A stretch of DNA of 64,000 nt from Actinomycetes bacterium (GTDB lineage Bacteria; Actinomycetota; Coriobacteriia; Anaerosomatales; Anaerosomataceae): NCBI GenBank assembly GCA_021372825.1, contig JAJFTR010000001.1:20592-84591 (forward strand), written 5' to 3'. The notes below the pieces were generated by a model. It had not been told where the DNA came from. It did no database searches and saw nothing but the letters and a program-made list of their open reading frames with translations. This document shows, in pieces, positions 8,953 through 17,376 of the stretch; position 1 is the stretch's first letter, and every line of letters begins with the position of its first letter. The translations under genes were made by a program, and so were the position numbers.

Positions 8953-9963
8953 TCACACAGACGGGGCAAGGAACCGCGGGAGCGGAAGGTCCACCACGGT
9001 GACGATGCCTGGCTTCGCGTCTAGCACGAGCGGGATGTAGTTGCCGGTGCTCGCATACGTCCCCTTGCCTCCGGGGACCTCGGGATTCGTCGACATGCGG
9101 ATTTCCGGGTCACCGACGATGCGAATGTAGTCTCCCGTCGACACGCCCTCCATCTCGGGATGGATCTGCTGGGGATGGATGAGCTCGACTCTGAGCTCAT
9201 CTCCCACATACCCGCGGCCGATCTGCGTGCAACCCGCTACGTCACCCGGCCTGACGGTGACGTGCGGGGTCGAACGCTCCACGGTGGTGACGATCGGCTC
9301 GCGCGTCTCCTCGATATGGTCGATCTGCCACCCCAATGCACGGCCTATCAGGTGGATGGACTCAGGAAACCCGATGTGACCCACGATCGAGCCGTCCGCG
9401 ACGCCCGCGTAGAACTCCTCCACGGTCGTACCCACGCCTTGCGTGCGCATCACGGTGGGGCCGAACGGCGAGAGATCGTTCACGCGCTTGGCCTCGATGC
9501 GGTCCACCTGCAGACACACCGAAGTCCACATGACGACAAGAGCATCGAGGATGAACCCCGGGTTTATGCCGGTCCCTAGGATGGAGACCCCGTGCTCCTT
9601 GGCAAGGGCATCGAAACGGTCGGCCCACTCAGGATCGCTTGCCCATGGGAAGCTCAGCTTCTCGGCGATAGAGATCACGTTCGCACCAGCACGCACGCAG
9701 GGTTCGACCTGACTGGAGATCTCATGAAGGAAGCTCTGCGTGCAGACACAGACGACGTCCGGCCGCAACGCGAGCACGGAGTCGTAGTCCATCGTCATCT
9801 TCACATCGCACGGCCTGCCGAGAAGCTCGCCGACGGTCTTGCCCTCCTTGGCCGGGTTGGTGACGATCGCTCCCACGAGTTGCAGATCGCGTTCGCGGTC
9901 AAGGATGAAGTTCAACAGACCCTGACCCATCATGCCCGTACCCCACACGGCGACTTTGATCAT
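8953..9963 (-). CDS. ord: 2,4-diaminopentanoate dehydrogenase Ord
   Basis: 336 residues. NAD(P)+-dependent enzyme that oxidatively deaminates 2,4-diaminopentanoate to 2-amino-4-oxopentanoate, linking the OraSE product to the OrtAB thiolase. The N-terminal Rossmann motif VWGTGMMGQG (7-16) and the dihydrodipicolinate-reductase-like body, with NPGFILD in the middle, fit the family. AGGAGAG precedes the ATG. It is the first gene of the operon and is preceded by a candidate promoter with a dyad. Ornithine racemase and the MutL-like reactivating protein often found in such clusters are absent here. Confidence 0.95.
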   Translation of the reverse strand: MIKVAVWGTGMMGQGLLNFILDRERDLQLVGAIVTNPAKEGKTVGELLGRPCDVKMTMDYDSVLALRPDVVCVCTQSFLHEISSQVEPCVRAGANVISIAEKLSFPWASDPEWADRFDALAKEHGVSILGTGINPGFILDALVVMWTSVCLQVDRIEAKRVNDLSPFGPTVMRTQGVGTTVEEFYAGVADGSIVGHIGFPESIHLIGRALGWQIDHIEETREPIVTTVERSTPHVTVRPGDVAGCTQIGRGYVGDELRVELIHPQQIHPEMEGVSTGDYIRIVGDPEIRMSTNPEVPGGKGTYASTGNYIPLVLDAKPGIVTVVDLPLPRFLAPSV

Positions 9964-9982
9964 GCGGGCTCTCCTTCGTCGC

Positions 9983-10010
9983 GATACAGAAACGACAGCG
10001 TTTCATGCAA
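9983..10010 (-). promoter_or_regulatory. Candidate promoter of the ornithine operon with a dyad filling the spacer
   Basis: On the minus strand TTGCAT (10005-10010) and TGTATC (9983-9988) flank a 16-base spacer that is itself a perfect inverted repeat, GAAACG-CTGT-CGTTTC (9989-10004). A regulator bound there would compete with RNA polymerase. Spacing and placement just upstream of ord support it; it is visual evidence only. Confidence 0.5.
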
Positions 10011-10048
10011 CAATACCGCGCCCACGCGCCCGGCGACAGGGGAGCCGA

Positions 10049-11431
10049 CTACCTGCTTTGCAAGATGGCCCGTGCCGCGACGAGTCCGCTCGCGCTCGAC
10101 TGCACGAGACCGCGTGTGACGCCTGCGCCGTCACCGATCGCATACAAGCCCGCGACCCGGGTCTGGAGAGTGGCGTCAAGCTCCACGCGCGACGAGTAGA
10201 ACTTGACCTCGACGCCGTAAAGGAGGGTGCCATCCGAGGCCACGCCAGGCACGAGGGTCTCCATCGCGTCCAAGAACTCCAGGATATCGGCCAGGTGACG
10301 GTAGGGCAGCACGAAGGACAGGTCTCCCGGCGTCGCGCTTGGCATGGTCGGCGCCACGACGGACTCTGAGATGCGCTTGGCGGTCGACCGTCTTCCCGCG
10401 CGCAAGTCGCCGAGGCGCTGCACGATGATGCCCTCGCCAAGAAGGTTCGCTAGACGCGCGATGGAGCGGCCATAGGTGATCGGCTCATGAAAAGGCTCGG
10501 TGAACGACTGGCTCACGAGCACCGCGAAGTTGGTGTTTGCGGTCCTTTCCTCCGCGAACGAGTGACCGTTCACGGTGACGATGTCTCCGTACGATTCAGT
10601 GGTGACCTCCCCGTACGGGTTCATACAGAACGTTCGCACCTGGTCGCCGAAGCGCCGCGAATAGGAGATGAGCTTGGCCTCATAAAGCTCGTCGGTAAGA
10701 GGCTCCATCACCGGCGCAGGGACTTCTACCCGCACGCCGATATCGACAGCGTTGTTGACGAGGCTGATTCCGAGCATGCGCGCTTGCTCCGCGAGCCAGT
10801 CAGCACCGTCGCGGCCTGGCGCCGCGATGACCGTCGTAGCCGCGATGCGGGTCCCATCGCCGAGCTCGACACCGGTGACCCTGCCCTCTTCCGCCAAGAT
10901 CTTCGTGACCGCACAGCCCATCCGTATCACGACCCCTTGGGCGATGAGGTGGTCATGCATCGCCTGGAGCACCGCGGGCGACCTGTCAGTGCCTATGTGG
11001 CGGATGCGCATCGGGACGAGGCGCATGCTCGCCAGGGTAGCCTGCCGGGTCAACCGCTCTACCGATGCGGGATCGGGTTCATGCACCTCGCTTGTCGCAC
11101 CGAACTCCAGCCACAAGCGGTCGGCGTCACAGACCAGTTGCTCGAGGCTCTCGGTGCCGACATAGTCACCGAGCCACCCGCCCACCTCAGTCGAGAGCGT
11201 GAGCTTGCCATCCGAGAATGCGCCCGCACCGCCCCAGCCGGTCATGATCGAGCAGGCCTCGCAGCCTATGCAGTGCGTCCGGCGGGCCGGGCATGCACGT
11301 TTCGAGATAGGCTTGCCGCGTTCCGCGATGAGGATACGGCCAAGGCGATGCGAGTGCGCGAGCTCGAGCGCGGCAAAGATCCCCGCGGGGCCCGCACCGA
11401 TGATCACGACGTCGAATCTGTCCTCGGCCAT
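10049..11431 (-). CDS. FAD-dependent oxidoreductase, COG2509-like
   Basis: 460 residues. The N-terminal dinucleotide-binding motif is IIGAGPAGIFAALE (GAGPAG at 12-17), with a second nucleotide-related segment AAPGRDGADW and a C-terminal FAD motif GLYAIGDGAGVTRG. Between them lies a Cys cluster, Cys47, Cys54, Cys57 and Cys60, just before the conserved GWGGAGAFSDGKL stretch; this layout is characteristic of the widespread COG2509 FAD dehydrogenases whose substrates are mostly unknown. GAGAGGAG precedes the ATG. It is divergent from the selenocysteine-type glutaredoxin gene and shares a 123-base promoter region with it, so a joint redox role is possible but unproven. Confidence 0.85.
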   Translation of the reverse strand: MAEDRFDVVIIGAGPAGIFAALELAHSHRLGRILIAERGKPISKRACPARRTHCIGCEACSIMTGWGGAGAFSDGKLTLSTEVGGWLGDYVGTESLEQLVCDADRLWLEFGATSEVHEPDPASVERLTRQATLASMRLVPMRIRHIGTDRSPAVLQAMHDHLIAQGVVIRMGCAVTKILAEEGRVTGVELGDGTRIAATTVIAAPGRDGADWLAEQARMLGISLVNNAVDIGVRVEVPAPVMEPLTDELYEAKLISYSRRFGDQVRTFCMNPYGEVTTESYGDIVTVNGHSFAEERTANTNFAVLVSQSFTEPFHEPITYGRSIARLANLLGEGIIVQRLGDLRAGRRSTAKRISESVVAPTMPSATPGDLSFVLPYRHLADILEFLDAMETLVPGVASDGTLLYGVEVKFYSSRVELDATLQTRVAGLYAIGDGAGVTRGLVQSSASGLVAARAILQSR

Positions 11432-11498
11432 GCTTCTCCTCTCTTGTGTACCGACACGTACTTACCACACGTTCCACATGGCGGTCACAAGCCGGTGC

Positions 11499-11539
11499 TA
11501 GAATACTCGTTCACTCGGGAACGAATACTCTGTCACTCG
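11499..11539 (+). promoter_or_regulatory. Tandem 17-base repeats and dyad in the glutaredoxin promoter
   Basis: A 17-base element GAATACTC(GT/TG)TCACTCG occurs at 11501-11517 and again at 11523-11539, exactly 22 bases apart (about two helical turns) with two mismatches. TCGTTC-actcgg-GAACGA (11507-11524) is an overlapping inverted repeat. An extended -10, TGCTAGAAT (11496-11504), abuts the first copy. The layout suggests cooperative binding of a regulator at the transcription start. Confidence 0.5.
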
Positions 11540-11554
11540 AATCGGAGGTGTCCC

Positions 11555-11797
11555 ATGTCCCAAGCCGAAGAAGTCACCATCTACACGACGCCGAGTTGAC
11601 CCTACTGCACGCAGGCGAAGAGGTACTTCGCTGAGAAGGGGATCGCGTACAAGGACGTCGACGTGTCGCGCGACCGGGCGGGACTGGAGAAGATGGTGGC
11701 GATCACAGGTCAGTATGGAGTGCCAGTCATCGTCATCGGCGGCAGAGCCATGGTCGGGTGGCATCCGGGGGAGTTCGAGAAGTTCCGTTCGGCGTAG
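11555..11797 (+). CDS. Selenocysteine-containing glutaredoxin (in-frame TGA read as Sec)
   Basis: 80 residues if TGA at 11597-11599 is read through. The frame begins ATG at 11555 after GGAGG and gives EEVTIYTTPS-U-PYCTQAKRYF, then YKDVDVSRD, QYGVPVIVIGG and a TAG stop at 11795. Glutaredoxin/NrdH proteins have CPYC at this site, so TGA replaces exactly the catalytic first Cys; homology continues without a frameshift on both sides. The cis-Pro motif (GVPVIVI) is intact. A stem-loop resembling a bacterial SECIS begins 16 bases after the TGA. Sec-containing glutaredoxins are known from anaerobes such as Alkaliphilus oremlandii. selA/selB/selC are not in this window. An ordinary stop codon would leave a useless 14-residue peptide. 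Confidence 0.88.
11597..11633 (+). promoter_or_regulatory. Candidate bacterial SECIS element
   Basis: Starting at the TGA (11597), the RNA can fold GCGAAG (11615-11620) with CTTCGC (11626-11631) around the loop AGGUA (11621-11625). An alternative register, CAG/CUG plus CGAAG/CUUCG with a bulged G, extends the stem. The loop begins 22 bases after the TGA, within the distance of known bacterial SECIS hairpins, and contains the G-U seen in the E. coli fdhF loop. SelB would bind here. Confidence 0.65.
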
Positions 11798-11853
11798 GGA
11801 AGCTTCTCCTCGCGAAGGAACACAAGGACCGCACGAGGACGGATAAGCGCACC

Positions 11854-13212
11854 CTACGGCACGTTCTTGGCCAGTGGGACGAACTTGGTGTAGCGGTCGA
11901 GGAAGGCGACGTGACAGCTGTCGACCGGTCCGTTGCGATGCTTCGCTACGATTATCTCGGCTTCCCCCTTGGGGGGCATGCTGGACGGCCGGTCATCCGC
12001 GTAATCGTCGGCGCTCCCCCCGCTTCCCAACGTGTCTCGGTGGATGAACATGACGACATCGGCGTCCTGCTCGATGGCGCCCGACTCCCGCAAATCCGAG
12101 AGCATCGGGCGCTTGGACGTGCGCTGCTCGACGGCGCGCGAGAGCTGCGAGAGGGCGAGTATCGGCACTTGTAGTTCCTTCGCAAGGACCTTCAGCCCTC
12201 GGGAGATGTCCGCGATCTCCACCTGCCGGTTCTCGGACCGGCGGTTTTGCGGTTGCATGAGCTGGAGATAGTCGATGACGATAAGCCCCTGCTTCTTGTC
12301 GCGGAACAACCGGCGAGCCTTCGCTCGAATCTCGACGATCGAGATCGAAGGAGTATCGTCGACCCACAGCGGGGCGTCGTTGAGCCGTCCCATCGCCTGC
12401 ATGATCTGGGGCCAGTCGCTCTCATTCAGATACCCCGTGCGCAGCCGCTGGGAGTCTATCCGCGCCTCCGCACACAGTATGCGCTGGACCAGTTGCTCGC
12501 TTGACATCTCCAGGCTGAAGATGGCGACGGGGAACTGCCTCTTGGCGGCCTCCACCGCGATATTGAGCGCGAATGCCGTCTTGCCCACCGATGGACGCGC
12601 CGCCAGGATGATGAGGTCCCCCGGATGCAGCCCTGCGAGGATCGCGTCCAGATCGGGAAAGCCGGTGGGAACCCCGGTGATGTGCTCCTTGCGGTCGTAG
12701 AGTTGCTCGATCTGCTCGAAGCCGGTGGTCAGAAGTTCGTTCAGGGTGCGGAAGTTGCTCGACACCCTCTTGTTCGTGACGTCGAAGACGGCCTTCTCGG
12801 CCTTCTCGATCGCCGCGTCCAAGTCATCGACACTCTCGTACCCCAAGGAGACGATACTCGTCCCTGCGGTGATGAGTTGCCGCAGCACCGAGGTCCTCTT
12901 CACGATCTCCGCGTAATAGGACGCGTTCGCAGCGGTCGGCACCATGCTGGTGATGTCGAGCAGATACGGCTTACCACCAGCGTGGTCCAGCTCTCCCACC
13001 GCCTCGAGGCGGTCTGCCACTGTCACCTGATCGACTGGCTCTCCGCGAGCATAGAGGTCTCGGATAGCAGTGAAGATCTTGGCGTGCGCGGCGCGGTAGA
13101 AGTCCTCTGGACCCACCATGTCCAGACCGACCTCGACTGCTTCAGAAGACAGGAACATGGAGCCGAGCAATGACTGCTCGGCCTCCAGGTTATGTGGCTG
13201 GACCCTGTCCAT
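11854..13212 (-). CDS. dnaB: Replicative DNA helicase DnaB
   Basis: 452 residues. Hexameric helicase that unwinds DNA ahead of the replication fork. The N-terminal primase-interacting domain (HNLEAEQSLLGSMFL) is followed by the RecA-like motor with Walker A RPSVGKTA, the FSLEMS segment, Walker B GLIVIDYLQLM and the terminal ADVVMFIHRD ... IIVAKHRNGP region. No intein is present, as the spacing between motifs is normal. ATG at 13212 is chosen because conserved DnaB sequence (MDRVQPHNLEAEQ) begins there. Last gene of the rpsF-ssb-rpsR-DUF2232-rplI-dnaB series, an arrangement common near the origin. Confidence 0.97.
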   Translation of the reverse strand: MDRVQPHNLEAEQSLLGSMFLSSEAVEVGLDMVGPEDFYRAAHAKIFTAIRDLYARGEPVDQVTVADRLEAVGELDHAGGKPYLLDITSMVPTAANASYYAEIVKRTSVLRQLITAGTSIVSLGYESVDDLDAAIEKAEKAVFDVTNKRVSSNFRTLNELLTTGFEQIEQLYDRKEHITGVPTGFPDLDAILAGLHPGDLIILAARPSVGKTAFALNIAVEAAKRQFPVAIFSLEMSSEQLVQRILCAEARIDSQRLRTGYLNESDWPQIMQAMGRLNDAPLWVDDTPSISIVEIRAKARRLFRDKKQGLIVIDYLQLMQPQNRRSENRQVEIADISRGLKVLAKELQVPILALSQLSRAVEQRTSKRPMLSDLRESGAIEQDADVVMFIHRDTLGSGGSADDYADDRPSSMPPKGEAEIIVAKHRNGPVDSCHVAFLDRYTKFVPLAKNVP

Positions 13213-13325
13213 AGTGTGTGGTCCGCTTCCTCGTTTGCCTGCTTCAACTCTTGCTTCTACTACTTCTCGGGACGCCCGTCGGAGCATCGTCGAAGCGGGA
13301 GGACCCGCTATAGCGGTGCAGAGGC

Positions 13326-13910
13326 TCAGTCCGTCTCGGCGGGAGCCTCAGGAGCCTCGGTTTGCTCGGGCTGCTCCTCGGCCGCTGCGGCGGTCTCTTC
13401 GAACGGAGCTTCGGCAGACGTCTCCTCGTTATCCTTGGTGACCGGGGCGACCGCGGGTGCGCTGCCCTCGGGCACGACGCGGACTGTGACCTCCGCGACG
13501 ACATCCTGATACAGGTGCACTTCCACAGGATGGTCGCCAACGACCTTGATGTGGCCGTGCGCGTCGAGCCTGCGACGATCAACATCCACTCCGAGCTGCG
13601 CCGAGAGAGCGTCGGCCACCATCCCCGGTGTCACCGACCCGAACAGCTTGCCCTCCTCGCCCGCCTTGGCCTCGATCACCACGACCTTGCCGCCCAAGGC
13701 CTCAGCGAGCGTCTCGGCCTGTGAATGCCGCTCGGCTTCGCGCTTGCGGATATTGTGCATGCGCGCCTCAAGCTGCTTGATGTTGCCCGGCGTCGCCTCT
13801 ATGGCGATCTTCCGAGGCAACAAGTAGTTCACCGCATAGCCACGGGCGACCTCGATCACATCGCCCTCATTGCCCCGACCCTTGACGTCGGAGAGCAGGA
13901 TGACCTTCAT
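13326..13910 (-). CDS. rplI: 50S ribosomal protein L9 with acidic C-terminal tail
   Basis: 194 residues, about 45 longer than typical L9. The N-terminal rRNA-binding domain (MKVILLSDVKGRGNEGDVIEVARGYA, with YLLPRKIA) and the central helix are standard, and the C-terminal domain ends near EVTVRVVPEG. The extra tail is Ala/Glu/Pro-rich and acidic, probably disordered. GAGGAGAAACA precedes the ATG at 13910. Confidence 0.96.
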   Translation of the reverse strand: MKVILLSDVKGRGNEGDVIEVARGYAVNYLLPRKIAIEATPGNIKQLEARMHNIRKREAERHSQAETLAEALGGKVVVIEAKAGEEGKLFGSVTPGMVADALSAQLGVDVDRRRLDAHGHIKVVGDHPVEVHLYQDVVAEVTVRVVPEGSAPAVAPVTKDNEETSAEAPFEETAAAAEEQPEQTEAPEAPAETD

Positions 13911-14008
13911 TGTTTCTCCTCGTTCGTCCTTGCATCCGGACATCGCCCGGCTGCTCGGTATGTCCACTCTAGTATCGACCGCGCACGTTCGCTACGGCTT
14001 TCCCCTCT

Positions 14009-15031
14009 TCACCGGGGATCCATCCCATGCGGGTGGTCCTGCTCCTCGGTACCCACGATGCTGCCGGAAGAACCGTGCCCGTCCCGCGGCAGCTTACGAA
14101 GGTTGACCCATATGTCGACCAGTCCCGTGAGGCTCACGAGCGGCAACAGCAACTCCGTGAAGACGAGCAGCGTGTATCCGAACGCCTTCGACAGCCGCGA
14201 GAACCCTGCTCGCTTGTACAGGCCCGCGAAGACCGCGAGACCTTGCGCGAACATCACCCACCTCGTCACTTGAAGCAGATTCTGCCCCACCGTGCCGAGA
14301 ACTTGCCCGTTCCACCCGCCTGAGAACTTATCGACCGCGATAAACGCCACTGCAACGATAAGCCCCCACACGACCTTCGGGTCCAGGTCGAACTCCTCCA
14401 GCGGTCGCGACGGGACCACATCGGCACCCGCGCGTGTGGCGACCAGCCTGACCGCTCCCACGGACAGGAGCGCCGTCAGCGCGGCGAGCAGCGCTATCAT
14501 CGCCGGCCACAGGCGAGTGAACGTCTCTTCCATCAGCTGCGCCTGATCCGCCAGTACCGTGGAGTCCTGACCAGCCGATGACGCCTGGTCCATCGCCTGT
14601 TGTATCGCCTGTTCAGAGAGCGATCGCATGTAGCCCTGTACGCTCATCTGCTGTGCAGATGCCACGCCTGCGAGGAGCGCCACCCACACCACCGTGTTGA
14701 AGACGGCGATGAGAACGACCACCGACATGACCGAGCGCTTCTTCACGAGAAGCGCCGTGACAGGTCCGGCAAGCACAAGCCACGGCACCACGTACAACGG
14801 TCCCGCCGGATCCACCTGAAGCGTGAGAAGCCCTGCGGCTATCACTGCCAGAAGCGCAGGCCCCGGCATCCGCCGGTACCATAGCCAGGCGCTCGCACCT
14901 GCGGCGAGCGGAACACCGAGGAACGGCGCTCCAAGCGAAAGCAGTGCACCAACACAGACCAGACCCGTCGCTACCGCGATCCCCAGCGGGCGCACTCGTC
15001 GAGCCTCGCTGCTAGCGTCGACCCTTGCCAT
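14009..15031 (-). CDS. DUF2232 (YybS-like) membrane protein
   Basis: 340 residues with about eight hydrophobic membrane segments, starting after a short charged N-terminus ([15 protein letters not shown]). Proteins of this family are regularly encoded between rpsR and rplI/dnaB in Gram-positive genomes; their function is not established. ATG at 15031 has GGAAGGG about five bases upstream and overlaps the rpsR 3' end by 20 bases. A GTG four codons earlier is a less likely start. Confidence 0.85.
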   Translation of the reverse strand: MARVDASSEARRVRPLGIAVATGLVCVGALLSLGAPFLGVPLAAGASAWLWYRRMPGPALLAVIAAGLLTLQVDPAGPLYVVPWLVLAGPVTALLVKKRSVMSVVVLIAVFNTVVWVALLAGVASAQQMSVQGYMRSLSEQAIQQAMDQASSAGQDSTVLADQAQLMEETFTRLWPAMIALLAALTALLSVGAVRLVATRAGADVVPSRPLEEFDLDPKVVWGLIVAVAFIAVDKFSGGWNGQVLGTVGQNLLQVTRWVMFAQGLAVFAGLYKRAGFSRLSKAFGYTLLVFTELLLPLVSLTGLVDIWVNLRKLPRDGHGSSGSIVGTEEQDHPHGMDPR

Positions 15032-15275
15032 CGACCCTTCCACTCACGACTGGGACGGTATAAGGCACGAGCGCCATCTCGCGTGCCCGCTTGATGGCCA
15101 TCGCCAGCAGATGCTGATGCTGAGCGCAGTTCCCCGAGACACGGCGTGGCTTTATCTTGCCGCGGTCGGTCATGAACTTGCGCAGCGTGTTCACGTCCTT
15201 GTAGTCGATGTACTCAACGTGGTCCTTACAGAAGACGCAGTACTTGCGCTTCGGCTTGCGTGCGTACTCACTCAT
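15012..15275 (-). CDS. rpsR: 30S ribosomal protein S18
   Basis: 87 residues. The N-terminal CVFC pair and a later Cys-x3-His (GNCAQHQ) show the zinc-binding form of S18. Core motifs [21 protein letters not shown] and [20 protein letters not shown] are conserved. ATG at 15275 lies seven bases after GGAGG; a TTG three codons earlier is in frame but would overlap that ribosome-binding site. Confidence 0.97.
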   Translation of the reverse strand: MSEYARKPKRKYCVFCKDHVEYIDYKDVNTLRKFMTDRGKIKPRRVSGNCAQHQHLLAMAIKRAREMALVPYTVPVVSGRVDGKGRR

Positions 15276-15371
15276 GTTGTCCAACCTCCTTTCTGGGGCC
15301 GGTTCCGGCCGTTGTTCATCTTGGCGCCCCGGCGGGAGGGTACCGCCGGGAACATATGGTCTTGCGAGTAC

Positions 15372-15782
15372 CTAGAACGGTATCTCCTCACCATCGAGAT
15401 CGGGCGTAGGCGCGTCGGCCGGGGGCGTGTAGCTGCCTCCCGCGTTCCCCTCGCGTGAGCTCATGAACTCGACCTCGTCGGCGACTACCTCGAGTTTGTT
15501 GCGCTTCTCACCCTGGGGAGTCTCCCACTGACTCCACCGGAGCCTCCCCTCGATGGCCACTCGTGACCCTTTCGAGAGGAACCTGGAGAGGGGCTCGGCA
15601 CGATTGCCGAACACTGTCACGTCCACGTAATTGGGGACCTCTTCCCACTCTCCGGTGCTTTGGTTCTTACGGCGATCGTTCACGGCGACGCCCAGTTTGA
15701 GGACGCTCATGCCGCTTCCCGTGGCACGGAGCTCCGGGTCACGGGTGAGGTTGCCGGTGATGATGACCTTGTTGATACTCAT
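15372..15782 (-). CDS. ssb: Single-stranded DNA-binding protein
   Basis: 136 residues. OB-fold domain (about 1-105) beginning MSINKVIITGNLTRDPELR, with FGNRAEPLSRFLSKGSRV and WETPQGEKRNKLEVVADEV, followed by a short Gly/Pro linker and the acidic tip DGEEIPF that recruits replication and repair partners. The linker is shorter than in many SSBs. It lies between rpsF and rpsR, the usual order. Confidence 0.97.
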   Translation of the reverse strand: MSINKVIITGNLTRDPELRATGSGMSVLKLGVAVNDRRKNQSTGEWEEVPNYVDVTVFGNRAEPLSRFLSKGSRVAIEGRLRWSQWETPQGEKRNKLEVVADEVEFMSSREGNAGGSYTPPADAPTPDLDGEEIPF

Positions 15783-15842
15783 GGGATTCCACCTCGTTCA
15801 TGCGGCTGGTCGCCGCGCTCGGTCCGCTCGTGCGCTCGCAGA

Positions 15843-16136
15843 CTAGTCCAGATCGTCACGGCGCAAGATCATGAAGCGCACGACTGGGTCAGTGATATGC
15901 ATGACGCGGTCGAGCTCGGCGATTGCAGCGGTGGTCGCGTGGAACATGACGACGAAGTAGTCGCCGTCGGCGAAGCCCCGTATCTCGTAGGCGAGATGAC
16001 GCTTCCCCCACGGATCTTCGGAATCCACGACGCCCCCGTCGGCAGTGATGACGCCCCGGACCTTCTCCAGGACAGCCTCACGTGCCTCGTCGTCGAGGGT
16101 GGGGTTCAGGATGAGCATGAGTTCATAAGCCTTCAC
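15843..16136 (-). CDS. rpsF: 30S ribosomal protein S6
   Basis: 97 residues. Motifs YELMLILNPTLDDEAREAV, WGKRHLAYEIRGFADGDYFVV and the C-terminal RFMILRRDD are characteristic. The start is GTG at 16136, seven bases after GGGAGG. First gene of the S6-SSB-S18 operon; a candidate promoter lies about 75 bases upstream. Confidence 0.96.
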   Translation of the reverse strand: MKAYELMLILNPTLDDEAREAVLEKVRGVITADGGVVDSEDPWGKRHLAYEIRGFADGDYFVVMFHATTAAIAELDRVMHITDPVVRFMILRRDDLD

Positions 16137-16211
16137 GTATTCACCTCCCTTGGACTGAGCGGCCCCGGGACTGCGAAGGCGTGAGCCCGGAGCAGGAAAT
16201 GAAGCCCTCGC

Positions 16212-16240
16212 ATAGTATCAGAGTCCGACCGCGTCTTCAA
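16212..16240 (-). promoter_or_regulatory. Candidate promoter of the rpsF operon
   Basis: On the minus strand TTGAAG (16235-16240) and TACTAT (16212-16217) are 17 bases apart. The roughly 65-base leader before the rpsF GTG is long enough for an S6:S18-binding leader structure, but I could not confirm that motif. Confidence 0.55.
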
Positions 16241-16280
16241 ACATCCAACCTCACACCTCTGACACATGCGGTTCCCTGCA

Positions 16281-17201
16281 CTATCCCACCTCCCGTGAGA
16301 GGACAGCGGTGAGCCGACGGCGCGCGATGGCCACTGCGGCGATGCTGCATGTAACAAGTGCGCTCAGGAGGGGCGGCTCTGCGTGCGGTGATACGCCTCG
16401 CCACGTCACAGGACTAGGAGGCCGCACGAACTCACGAGTTGTGTGAGGACGACGGCAGCGAAAGGCGTCGATACTCACCCGGTAGGCATGCTGGATCCGC
16501 ATGCGGTCCTCGGTGTCCGCAAGCGACGTGTCGGCCTGGATGACCCTCGGAGACACCCCTGGAAGCTGCGCGCCCGCGTCCATCGACCTGGTGCCGACAC
16601 GTACCACAGTCTTTCCCGTCGTCGACGCGGACCCGTACTCACTGCGAGTCGGCGCAGTGCCCTGGTCCGTAGGCTGCTGGTATGTGCCGGGAGCCGGCCG
16701 CTGTGTGCCCGGACCTGCCTCGACGTCCTCGGTGAGCATTGCCGACGGGTCGACGTACACGCCTCCGGAACGCACGCTCAGGTGGACATGTACCTCGCGA
16801 GTAGACCCGTCTCCTGTGGGGGCAAGCGTCCCTACTGTGTCACCGGGACTGATCTGGTGGCCGACGCACACCGACACCCTCGCCAGGGGCGAGACAGTAA
16901 CCAGCGCGTCGCCGGGCGTGGAGACCGTGACGGCGCCCACGCGACCACCACCATCAGCCGGTACCTCACCGGCGAACGTGACAGTGCCCGCACACGCTGC
17001 ATGCACCGTCTCGCCTGCCACTCCCCTGAAGTCGAGACCCCGATGAATGTGCTCATGGCCTGTCTCGGCATAGGGCTCTCCGAAAGCAAGACATATGTCG
17101 CCGGGGACCGGCGGGACAAGGGGCTCGAGTGCAAGAGCGCCGCCGGGCCAGCACATCACGAGCATCACAGCCGCGACCATCACATGAAAACGCCGTCCCA
17201 T
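16281..17201 (-). CDS. Secreted M23-family metallopeptidase-like protein, membrane-anchored
   Basis: 306 residues. A signal peptide (about 1-24) is followed by a lysostaphin-type domain: HRGLD gives the first zinc ligands (His53, Asp57) and HVH (138-140) the later catalytic/ligand histidines. A Pro/Thr/Gln-rich region follows and a hydrophobic segment near the C-terminus (LLSALVTCSIAAVAIARR) would anchor it. M23 enzymes cut peptidoglycan cross-bridges; this one probably acts at the cell surface. ATG at 17201 has GGAGG seven bases upstream. It precedes the rpsF operon on the same strand. Confidence 0.85.
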   Translation of the reverse strand: MGRRFHVMVAAVMLVMCWPGGALALEPLVPPVPGDICLAFGEPYAETGHEHIHRGLDFRGVAGETVHAACAGTVTFAGEVPADGGGRVGAVTVSTPGDALVTVSPLARVSVCVGHQISPGDTVGTLAPTGDGSTREVHVHLSVRSGGVYVDPSAMLTEDVEAGPGTQRPAPGTYQQPTDQGTAPTRSEYGSASTTGKTVVRVGTRSMDAGAQLPGVSPRVIQADTSLADTEDRMRIQHAYRVSIDAFRCRRPHTTREFVRPPSPVTWRGVSPHAEPPLLSALVTCSIAAVAIARRRLTAVLSREVG

Positions 17202-17341
17202 GTCACACCTCCACCGAGTCCATGCCGTGGAGGTGAGGGGCGGCGACATCGAACCTATGTTCGATAGGATAGACACCTGCGGCGCTCTGGGCAAGTCCTT
17301 AGATGCCCGACGGATATCTCGAGCGACGAAAGACGGCACAA

Positions 17342-17361
17342 GGCCGCCGAACGGCGGCCTC
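17342..17361 (-). terminator. Hairpin downstream of tRNA-Gly
   Basis: GGCCGCCG and CGGCGGCC form an eight-base stem with a two-base centre, about 16 bases beyond the tRNA 3' end. The following sequence is only mildly T-rich, so it may act as a weak intrinsic terminator. Confidence 0.55.
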
Positions 17362-17376
17362 GAGAGTGCGAATGGA

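Noticed and set aside
11555..11599. A 14-codon peptide ending at the TGA
   Set aside because: Glutaredoxin homology continues in frame beyond TGA and the TGA replaces a catalytic Cys; a real stop is much less likely than Sec.
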